A stretch of DNA of 29,767 nucleotides, from the NCBI GenBank assembly GCA_022827165.1, contig JAJDTN010000032.1, positions 1 to 29,767 on the forward strand, read 5' to 3'. The notes beneath the pieces are model-generated. The model did no database searches. It was not told the DNA's origin and was given only the letters and a program-made list of their open reading frames with translations. The translations under genes were made by a program, and so were the position numbers. Of this stretch, positions 23,288 through 29,767 are shown piece by piece. The DNA comes from Candidatus Latescibacterota bacterium. Its GTDB lineage: Bacteria > Latescibacterota > UBA2968 > UBA8231. Numbering within the stretch: the first letter of the stretch is position 1; every line of letters begins with the position of its first letter.

Positions 23288-24454
23288 ATGGTGGAACAGT
23301 TGCGGTTGGCTCTCGTGGGCTGCGGCAGCATGGCCGGCGCCCACGTGCAGGGCCTGCAGGGGTTGCGGAAAGCCGGAATCGACGACATCGAGGTGGTGGC
23401 CTGCTGCGACCAGGTGGAGGAGGCGGCGCAGCAGAAGGCCGCCGAGGTCGCCGGCTTCCAGAAGCACAAGCCGGAGATCCATACTGACGTGGACGAGATG
23501 CTCATGGGCGTCGACGGGCTCGACGCCGTGGACATCTGCGTCCCCCACTCGCAGCACCACGTTCTCGCCGTGGCCTGTCTGGAGGAGGGCAAGCACGTGA
23601 GCATCGAGAAGCCGTTGGCCATCACCCTGCGCGCCGGCCGCCAGATCCTCGAGGCGGCGGTGGACAACCGCTGCCAGCTCGCCGTGGCCGAGAACTACCG
23701 CCGCTCGCCGGGGGAGCGGGCCCGCTCGTGGGCGGTGGCTGCCGGGCGCATCGGCCGGCCGCGCACCTTCTACTGGCAGGACACCGGCATGCAGCTGGGC
23801 AAGTGGGGCTGGCGCAACTTCAAGCGCGAAGCCGGGGCCGGGTGGCTCCTCGACGGCGGTGTCCACTTCACCGACCTCTTCCGGTTTCACCTCGGGGCCG
23901 AGGCGCAGCAGGTGATGGCGCGGGTGCGCAGCTTCGAGCCGTACCGCTACGACCGTCCGGTGGAGCGCGAAGGCGCCTGGCCGGTGGACGTGGAGGACTG
24001 CGCCATGGCGCTCATCGACTTCGACGGCGGCGCCGTGGTGCAGTGGACGTGGCAGGGCTCGGCGCCGGGGCGGGAGTTCGGAAGGCGGGCGATCTACGGG
24101 AGCGAGGGCTGCATCGACTGGCAGAGCGGCCTGTGGACCCGCGACGGGAGGAACACGCCCAACGAAGATCTGGTGGCGGAGTACCGGGGCAGCCTGTCGG
24201 AGGAGGAGAGGGAGCGGCTCTTCCCCGGCGGCGTGGAGGACCCCATCGCCACCGAGCTGAAGAACTTCGCCGACGCGGCCCGGGGCCGGGGGGTGCCGGA
24301 GGTGGACGGCCTGGAGGGCTACCGCTCCCAGGCGATCTGCATGGCCATCCTCGAGTCGGAGTGGTTCAAGCGGCCGGTGAGCCTGGCCGAGATCGAGGCC
24401 GGCGAGCTGGAGGGCTACCAGGCCGAGATCGACGAGGCCCTCGGGATCCGCTGA
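23288..24454 (+). CDS. Gfo/Idh/MocA family NAD(P)-dependent oxidoreductase
   Basis: 388 residues. An N-terminal Rossmann fold with GCGSMAGAH (11-19), the cofactor-pocket EKPL (107-110), and the catalytic Asp/His pair in LLDGGVHFTDL (D189, H193) are all intact. The usual length is about 350-400 residues. GGAGAG precedes the ATG in the 9-base gap after the racemase-like gene. Such enzymes oxidise or reduce sugars, inositols or sugar acids; together with the upstream enolase-superfamily enzyme it would form two steps of a scavenging pathway. Confidence 0.92.
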   Translation: MVEQLRLALVGCGSMAGAHVQGLQGLRKAGIDDIEVVACCDQVEEAAQQKAAEVAGFQKHKPEIHTDVDEMLMGVDGLDAVDICVPHSQHHVLAVACLEEGKHVSIEKPLAITLRAGRQILEAAVDNRCQLAVAENYRRSPGERARSWAVAAGRIGRPRTFYWQDTGMQLGKWGWRNFKREAGAGWLLDGGVHFTDLFRFHLGAEAQQVMARVRSFEPYRYDRPVEREGAWPVDVEDCAMALIDFDGGAVVQWTWQGSAPGREFGRRAIYGSEGCIDWQSGLWTRDGRNTPNEDLVAEYRGSLSEEERERLFPGGVEDPIATELKNFADAARGRGVPEVDGLEGYRSQAICMAILESEWFKRPVSLAEIEAGELEGYQAEIDEALGIR

Positions 24455-24536
24455 GTGCCTGCGGCGTGCAGGGATCGGGTACGAGCGAGGGCGCGGGGGC
24501 GCCCGGCTCGCAAGGGGCGCGACTGCGGGCTCGAGC

Positions 24537-25331
24537 CTAGACGCGTCCCTCGAACTCGCGGCCCCGGATCAGCATGAAGCGGAACTCCCCCCGCGGCTTG
24601 CCGCACTCCATCTTCAGACGGTGCTCCTCGTTCTCGATGCCGAGGTACATCGTCTCGGAGCTGAGGTAGTGGAGGGCCAGGCCTCGCCGCCGGTGGGGGG
24701 TGGGGTTGGCGCCGGTGCGGTGGAAGTTCAGCCCGTGGTGGAACAGGCAGGAGCCGGCGGGCAGCTCCACCGGTACGGGGTCGGCGACCAGGGGATTGTC
24801 CACGAAGAGCGTTCTCTGCTCCTTCCCGATCGGTCCCCACTTGTGGCTGCCCGGCAGCATGGTCATGCAGCCGTTGGCCACGGTGGCGTCGTCGATGGCG
24901 ACCCAGCACGAGACGTGGTCCTGGGGCGCGAACTGGGGCCAGGCCACCGAGTCCTGGTGCCAGTCGGTGACCGTGCCGTGATGGCGGGCCTTCATCATCA
25001 GCTGGTCGCAGTAGAGCTTGATGTCGGGTCCCAGCAGCTCCTCGATGACGTCGACGATCTCCGCCTTGCGGGCCACGGCCTCGAACAAGGGATCGAAGTA
25101 GCTCAGGTGAGTCATCTTGCGCACCTGGTCGAGGCGGTCGACCTCGGTCTCCCCGTTGCGGAAAGCGATCTCCAGCTGCACGTACTCCTCGGGGACGTGG
25201 GGGGCCTCGCCCCGGACGATCTCCTCGCTGCGCCGGCGCAGGGCCTCGAGCTCGTCGTCGGAGAGGACGCGGTGATAGGGCAGGAACCCGTTTTCCTCGA
25301 AGTGGGTCTTCTGTTCTGAAGTCAGGGGCAT
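24537..25331 (-). CDS. Phytanoyl-CoA dioxygenase (PhyH) family oxygenase
   Basis: 264 residues from ATG 25331 (start MPLTSEQK), preceded by AAGGAGA at six bases; an alternative start 12 codons earlier has no such site. Iron ligands: H125-x-D127 (DWHQDSVAWP) and a distal His about 204 (LNFHRTGANP), with Arg shortly after in the HRRRGL segment. The signature NGCMTMLPGSHKWG is present. It diverges from the FAD-dependent oxidoreductase gene (47 bases between starts) and converges on the dehydrogenase gene, so it probably shares control with the former. Confidence 0.92.
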   Translation of the reverse strand: MPLTSEQKTHFEENGFLPYHRVLSDDELEALRRRSEEIVRGEAPHVPEEYVQLEIAFRNGETEVDRLDQVRKMTHLSYFDPLFEAVARKAEIVDVIEELLGPDIKLYCDQLMMKARHHGTVTDWHQDSVAWPQFAPQDHVSCWVAIDDATVANGCMTMLPGSHKWGPIGKEQRTLFVDNPLVADPVPVELPAGSCLFHHGLNFHRTGANPTPHRRRGLALHYLSSETMYLGIENEEHRLKMECGKPRGEFRFMLIRGREFEGRV

Positions 25332-25378
25332 CGGCGTCTCCTTCGTCGATATTCGGTCCGGGAGCAAACTAGCTGCCT

Positions 25379-27184
25379 ATGCACCTGCCAACGCAAGAAG
25401 TCGAATGTGACATCCTCGTCGTCGGCGGCGGTCTCGGCGGCTGCGCGGCCGCCCTCCGCGCCGCCCGCCTCGGGTACCGGGTCTGCCTCACCGAGGAGAC
25501 CCCCTGGCTCGGCGGCCAGTGCACCTCGCAGGGCGTCTCGGCCCTCGACGAGCACCAGTACATCGAGAGCTGCGGGGCCACCTCCCTCTACTACGAGTTC
25601 CGCGAGGGGATCCGCGACCACTACAGGAACCGCTACCCGCTCTCCCGAAAGGCGGAGACCGCCCCCTTCTTCAATCCCGGCGACGGCTGGGTGAGCCGCC
25701 TCTGCTTCGAGCCGCGGGCCGGTCTGGCCGCCCTCCGCCGCATGCTCGAGCCCCAGGTCGAGGCCGGCCGCCTGCGGATCTACCCCAACGCCTGGCCCAT
25801 CGGCGCCCGGCGCGGCGGCACGACCATCCGCTCCGTCACCGTCACCCAGCCCGGCCGCCAACGCCGCCTCCGCTTCCGCGCCCCGTACTTCCTCGACGCC
25901 ACCGAGCTGGGCGATCTGCTGCCCATGCTCGGCCTGCCGTACGCCAGCGGCGCCGAGTCGCGGGACCGGACCGGCGAGCCCGACGCCCGCGCCGACGGAC
26001 CGGACCCCGCCCTGGTGCAGACCTTCACCTTTCCCTTCGCCGTCGACTTCCGCCCCGGCCAGGACCACACCATCCCGCGGCCTCCCGGCTACGAGCACAA
26101 CCGCGACCACCAGCCCTACACACTGACCCTGCGCTACGGCGAGCGCGACCTGACCTACAAGATCTTCGAGGATGTCACCGACCTGCCCGGCTCCTTCTGG
26201 ACCTACCGGCGCCTGGTGGCCGCCGACCAGTTCGCCCCCGGCCAGGTGGAGGGCGACCTGGCCATGATCAACTGGGCGGGCAACGACTTCAAAGGCGGCA
26301 ACATCATCGACGCGGCTCCCGCGGAGAGGGCGGATCTGCTGCGCAGGGCGAAAGATCTGAGCCTGGGGCTGCTCTACTGGCTGCAGACCGAGGTCCCGCG
26401 CGACGACGGCCAGGGCCGCGGCTATCCGGAGATGCGCCTGCGCCCCGACGTCATGGGCACCGCCGACGGACTGTCGCAGTACCCCTACATCCGCGAGTCC
26501 CGCCGCATCCTCGCCCGCCGGACGGTTCTGGAGCAGGACGTGCTCGCCCGCCTGCGCACCGGCGCCCGCGCGGAGCCCTTCGCCGACAGCGTCGGCATCG
26601 GCCACTATCCCATGGACATCCACGGCGTGCCCGGCGACGTGGCCGCCACCGGGCCGACCCTGCCCTTCCAGGTCCCCCTCGGCGCCCTGCTGCCGGCCGA
26701 CGCCGACAACCTGCTGCCCGCCTGCAAGAACCTCGGCGTCACCCACATGACCAACGGCTGCTACCGCCTGCAACCCATCGAGTGGAACATCGGCGAGGCG
26801 GCCGGAGCCCTGGCCGCCTTCTGCCTCGGCCGCGCCGTCAAGCCGGGTGCCGTCCTCGACGACGCCGATCTGCTGCGCGCCTTCCAGCGGCAGCTGCTCA
26901 ACACGGGGGTTCCCCTCTACTGGTACGACGACCTGCCCCAGGGGCATCCCGCCTTCGCGGCCGGTCAGCTGCTGGCCCTGGAGGGCCTGTGGCCGGGCGC
27001 CGAGGACCACCTGCACTTCGAGCCGGAGCGGCTCCTGGGCGCGGAAGAGGCCAACGCCCTGCTGGGGGAGGCGGGTCTGAGCGCCGACCGCGTTGATCCC
27101 GTGACCCGGGCGGATCTGGCGCGGGCGGTGGCGGAGCGGCGTTTCGCCATCGATCCCCGTCCCCTTCGGACGGGATCAGGCTAG
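25379..27184 (+). CDS. FAD-dependent oxidoreductase (FAD_oxidored / glucose-inhibited-division-like fold)
   Basis: 601 residues. The FAD-binding dinucleotide motif VVGGGLGGCAAALRAA lies at about 14-30, with the ribose-binding Glu near 39-40. The body resembles the FAD_oxidored family (PF12831) with YFLDATELGDLLP and the late FAD contact NLLPACKNLGVTHM and YRLQPIEWNIGEAAG. No signal peptide. The stop codon overlaps the stop of the convergent LRR gene on a shared CTAG. Likely oxidises a hydroxyl or amine group of a small molecule in the same scavenging cluster; substrate unknown. The SD is weak. Confidence 0.9.
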   Translation: MHLPTQEVECDILVVGGGLGGCAAALRAARLGYRVCLTEETPWLGGQCTSQGVSALDEHQYIESCGATSLYYEFREGIRDHYRNRYPLSRKAETAPFFNPGDGWVSRLCFEPRAGLAALRRMLEPQVEAGRLRIYPNAWPIGARRGGTTIRSVTVTQPGRQRRLRFRAPYFLDATELGDLLPMLGLPYASGAESRDRTGEPDARADGPDPALVQTFTFPFAVDFRPGQDHTIPRPPGYEHNRDHQPYTLTLRYGERDLTYKIFEDVTDLPGSFWTYRRLVAADQFAPGQVEGDLAMINWAGNDFKGGNIIDAAPAERADLLRRAKDLSLGLLYWLQTEVPRDDGQGRGYPEMRLRPDVMGTADGLSQYPYIRESRRILARRTVLEQDVLARLRTGARAEPFADSVGIGHYPMDIHGVPGDVAATGPTLPFQVPLGALLPADADNLLPACKNLGVTHMTNGCYRLQPIEWNIGEAAGALAAFCLGRAVKPGAVLDDADLLRAFQRQLLNTGVPLYWYDDLPQGHPAFAAGQLLALEGLWPGAEDHLHFEPERLLGAEEANALLGEAGLSADRVDPVTRADLARAVAERRFAIDPRPLRTGSG

Positions 27185-28806
27185 TACCGGACGTCGACGC
27201 CCCTTTCCCTCAAGGCCGGGATCTGGATGTTCCTGGCCCGGTCGCTGAGGGGGTTGCCGGTCAGAACTACACTATCGCCCCGGCTCAGGCCGTTGTTTGC
27301 GACGAGGGGCGAAAGGTCTTCAATCTGGTTGTCTTCCAAACTCAGATAGGACAGTCCCGTCAAGCCCAGGAACGGCGTCACATCCCTGATCTGGTTCTCC
27401 CCTATCACCAGACGATCCAGATTGGTCAAACTGGCCAGCGGCTCCACTTCCGCAACTTGGTTTCTCCACAGATTCAGCGATTCCAGGTCAGTCAAGTCGG
27501 CCAGCGGCCCCACCTCTGCAATCTGGTTGTTCCGCAAATCCAGATCTCTCAAGTTGGCCAGGTTGGCCAGCGGCTTCAGATCCGATATCCGGTTACTGTA
27601 CAAACCCAGTCTACGCAGGCTATGGAAGCTGGCCAGCGGCTTCAAATCCGACAGGTGGTTGCTACCCAGCCACAGTGATTGCAGGTTGCTCATGTTGAAC
27701 AGCGGCCCCCAGTCCGCCAAGGTGGAATTCAGGCTCAGCACTTGCAGGTTGATCAAGCTGGCCAGCGGTCCCCAATCCCCGATTCGCCAGTTGTTTTCCA
27801 AGTGCAGCTCTTCCAGATTGGTCAAGTTGGCGAGAGGCCTGATGTCCACAAGCCCCTGGTTGGTGCCCAGACTCAGCTCTTTCAGGTTGGTCAGGTTGGC
27901 CAGCGGGGTCAGATCAACAATCTGGTTGCTACTCAGCCACAGCGATTGCAGAGCCGTGCAGTTCTCGAGACCTGATAGACTGACAATGGACCTGTCTCGG
28001 GCCCTGACACGGGTCAGGGAGGCGATATCCCCCGGTGTGAGGCGGCCTTGCGGTCGCCCCAGTTCCTCCCGTATCACCCTCTCCAGATTGGCGTCGGCGA
28101 AGAGAGCAACCTGGAAGATCACGCTTTCCCATGGACCAAAAGGCCCGGCAGATGGCTTTCCAGTCTGGACGACCAGGGCGGTGCTCTCTCGCCTGTCGCC
28201 CATTGTCGCCTGCAACTGTTGCAGGTAGGTCACCAAATGGTCTATGGCCTCCGGGTGATCCAGTTCAACCGCCAGGACCTCGGCCTCGAATTGAACGGTT
28301 GCTCGCCCGCTCCGTCCCTGCCAGCGCTCCCGTAGAAAAGCCGCCACGGCTTCCCAGCCGGTCAGCCGGGTCTCATCCGTTGGCTTCAGTAGAGATGCAG
28401 CGACCGGGGCAATCTGCCAATCAACGGCGGCAAGTCCCGCTGGCAGGTCAGTGGCTTCTCCGGGTCTCAATGTCAGGCGCAAGGGGATGTCATCGGGCTG
28501 GGTCCAAACAAGCGTCTCCTGCACCTCTCCGGCCGAATCGACGCAGCGCATCGCCACCAAGCTGTCCGGTCGGCCCTGGTATTCGACCTGAATGCCGGCC
28601 AGCGCATCCCCTGCTTCATCAACCAGGTGCAGCCACAGGCCGCGCGGATACTCCGGCGACTCGATCAGCACGTGGCCGTCGGCGTTGCTCTGCGCCTGTG
28701 CCCAGCCTGTGCTATCGACGCCGGCGGCGAAGAAGAGTTCGGTCTCCGCCATGACTGCGGAAGCCAGTACCAGGAGCATTCCTGATCGCAGGATCGTCGA
28801 GCGCAT
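27181..28806 (-). CDS. Secreted internalin-type leucine-rich-repeat protein
   Basis: 541 residues from ATG 28806, preceded by GAGGA; a further in-frame start 15 codons upstream lacks a site. A signal peptide runs to about residue 20 (VLASAVMA, then ETELFF). Residues about 21-230 include a carboxypeptidase-regulatory-like stretch (AGDALAGIQVEYQG) and an unassigned region. An internalin-like N-cap (LERVIREELGRPQGRLT) opens about ten LRRs of 22 residues (LTPLANLTNLKELSLGTNQ type), ending with a short Arg-rich cap. This repeat class differs from the 24-residue type in the large protein at the left of the window. Expected to bind surface ligands outside the cell. No anchor motif is visible at the C-terminus. 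Confidence 0.88.
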   Translation of the reverse strand: MRSTILRSGMLLVLASAVMAETELFFAAGVDSTGWAQAQSNADGHVLIESPEYPRGLWLHLVDEAGDALAGIQVEYQGRPDSLVAMRCVDSAGEVQETLVWTQPDDIPLRLTLRPGEATDLPAGLAAVDWQIAPVAASLLKPTDETRLTGWEAVAAFLRERWQGRSGRATVQFEAEVLAVELDHPEAIDHLVTYLQQLQATMGDRRESTALVVQTGKPSAGPFGPWESVIFQVALFADANLERVIREELGRPQGRLTPGDIASLTRVRARDRSIVSLSGLENCTALQSLWLSSNQIVDLTPLANLTNLKELSLGTNQGLVDIRPLANLTNLEELHLENNWRIGDWGPLASLINLQVLSLNSTLADWGPLFNMSNLQSLWLGSNHLSDLKPLASFHSLRRLGLYSNRISDLKPLANLANLRDLDLRNNQIAEVGPLADLTDLESLNLWRNQVAEVEPLASLTNLDRLVIGENQIRDVTPFLGLTGLSYLSLEDNQIEDLSPLVANNGLSRGDSVVLTGNPLSDRARNIQIPALRERGVDVRY

Positions 28807-28854
28807 GAGGAGAATCCTCGGTTGCCTGGCTCCGACGCTCAACTGGCGCACGCC

Positions 28855-29767
28855 TCAGCCCACGTAGAGCGCATACAGCCGGGCGTCGTGGCGCCGCAGC
28901 CCGTCGAAGGTCACGCGCAGGCGGAAGGGGCCGTCGATCCCGCTCACGGAATCCCGGTCTTTCCACACCACCGGCTGCCGCAGACCCGGCTCCCGCAGGG
29001 GGACGCAGGCGTCGCCGGACCAGCCGGGCAGGGGCTGGAACCGCTCGTCCAGGACCTCCACCGTGATAGCGGCATGCTCGCCCACACCGTCGACGTTGGC
29101 GTGGACCCGCGCCGGCCCGTCGCCGGCCCGTATGGGACAGGTGATGCAGTGGCGGGCGGCGTCTTCCCAGCGCGCCGGGGGGCGCCGGCCCAGCTCCTCC
29201 GGCTCGAAGGCGCGGAAGCAGCCCAGGCGGTCGCGCGGCCAGCGCGCCAGGCGCACGCCGCCGGTGGTCCAGACGCTGTAGTAGAGGAAGGTCTCGTCGC
29301 CCCAGTTGCACATCCCCTGGCCGTGAGTCAGCGCCGGTCCGCCGATGATCGGCGGCATCCCTTCCTGCGGGAAGAGGGCGCCGTCGCCGCCCTGCTCCTC
29401 GGCGGCGGGCACCAGCCGGAAGTCGGGGATCGGCTCGTGGTAGTGCATGGCGTTGTGGCTGATCACCAGGCCGAGGTCCATGGCCACCAGCTTGCGGTCG
29501 CCCGACGGGTGGCCGTGCCAGATGTCGTAGACGCCGAGGATGACGTTGCCGCGGTCCCACAGGCCGGCGCCGAGGTGGACCTGCTCGCCGGAGTTGCCGC
29601 CGGTGGCGATGCCGGCCATGTCGAGCAGGGGCAGGCGGTCCTTTTGGAAGCCGAGGGCCGTGGCCTCGGTCCAGTGCTCGAAGTCGTACGAGGCGCAGGT
29701 CACCAAGTCGCGGGGCGTGCCGAAGTGGAAGCCGCCGTGGCCGTTGACGTAGTAGCAGCCGTTGAAG
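28855..29767 (-). CDS. Glycosidase-like beta-propeller protein, N-terminus beyond the window
   Basis: The frame is open from 28855 to the window edge, about 304 codons, so the 5' end is missing; an internal TTG at 29706 should not be taken as the start because protein-like sequence (FNGCYYVNGHGGFHFGTPRD) continues upstream of it. Blade motifs include YDFEHWTEA, ILGVYDIWHGHP, FLYYSVWTTGG and CNWGDETF, followed by a beta-sandwich-like C-terminus (about the last 110 residues, FRLRVTFDGLRRHDARLYALYVG pattern) that fits a carbohydrate-binding or lectin-like module. It resembles GH32/GH43-type propellers and lies 48 bases upstream of the LRR gene on the same strand. Confidence 0.75.
   Translation of the reverse strand, partial: FNGCYYVNGHGGFHFGTPRDLVTCASYDFEHWTEATALGFQKDRLPLLDMAGIATGGNSGEQVHLGAGLWDRGNVILGVYDIWHGHPSGDRKLVAMDLGLVISHNAMHYHEPIPDFRLVPAAEEQGGDGALFPQEGMPPIIGGPALTHGQGMCNWGDETFLYYSVWTTGGVRLARWPRDRLGCFRAFEPEELGRRPPARWEDAARHCITCPIRAGDGPARVHANVDGVGEHAAITVEVLDERFQPLPGWSGDACVPLREPGLRQPVVWKDRDSVSGIDGPFRLRVTFDGLRRHDARLYALYVG

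Noticed and set aside
21719..23890. 723-codon minus-strand frame opposite the cupin, racemase-like and dehydrogenase genes
   Set aside because: No motifs; the opposite strand carries intact active-site residues.
25322..27016. 564-codon minus-strand frame opposite the FAD enzyme
   Set aside because: Ala/Gly/Val-rich shadow of a high-GC gene.

Overview
The window is GC-rich (third codon positions mostly G or C) and looks like chromosomal DNA from a free-living, secretion-rich bacterium of the FCB group. Three things suggest this: an NYPNPFNPST / FlgD-like module in a surface protein, several phytanoyl-CoA-dioxygenase-like (PhyH) oxygenases together with Gfo/Idh/MocA, enolase-superfamily and FAD_oxidored genes, and large leucine-rich-repeat (LRR) secreted proteins. 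That mix is familiar from Latescibacterota/Poribacteria-type genomes. The placement is inference; no rRNA or other marker gene is present. I saw no tRNA, rRNA, CRISPR array or insertion sequence.

Layout. (1) 1-6.2 kb: the 3' end of an unrecognised gene, then a 1.9-kaa secreted multidomain protein (FlgD-like module, dockerin-like Ca sites, CARDB, three LRR blocks, metzincin protease), followed by a decayed second FlgD-like module. (2) 6.2-12.4 kb, minus strand: a compact metal-uptake operon read as fur/zur-like regulator, CbiM(N)-type permease, fused EcfT-EcfA, COG0523 GTPase, WD40 propeller, His/Asp-rich lipoprotein and a frameshifted last gene. It has a recognisable promoter with an overlapping palindrome and an apparently leaderless first gene. 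(3) 12.4-16.7 kb: a glycosidase-like propeller protein and two PhyH oxygenases, with a MNT/HEPN toxin-antitoxin pair between the oxygenases. (4) 16.9-19.5 kb: a voltage-gated-channel-like protein with an odd extracytoplasmic insert plus a glutaredoxin (minus strand), divergent from a nitrilase-family hydrolase. (5) 19.7-21.7 kb: a Calx-beta/FnIII lipoprotein. (6) 21.8-27.2 kb: a catabolic-looking cluster of cupin, mandelate-racemase-like enzyme, Gfo/Idh/MocA dehydrogenase, third PhyH oxygenase and FAD-dependent oxidoreductase. (7) 27.2-29.8 kb: an internalin-type LRR secreted protein and a second propeller hydrolase cut by the window edge.

How it fits together. The operon at 6.2-12.4 kb is the most coherent system. 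A Fur-family sensor would repress its own leaderless promoter, the ECF transporter would import a divalent metal (zinc favoured, cobalt or nickel possible), and the GTPase would deliver it. The WD40 protein and the metal-binding-looking lipoprotein have no assigned role. The oxidoreductase/oxygenase genes look like a scavenging pathway for sugar acids or similar small polar compounds, but no substrate can be read from the sequence.
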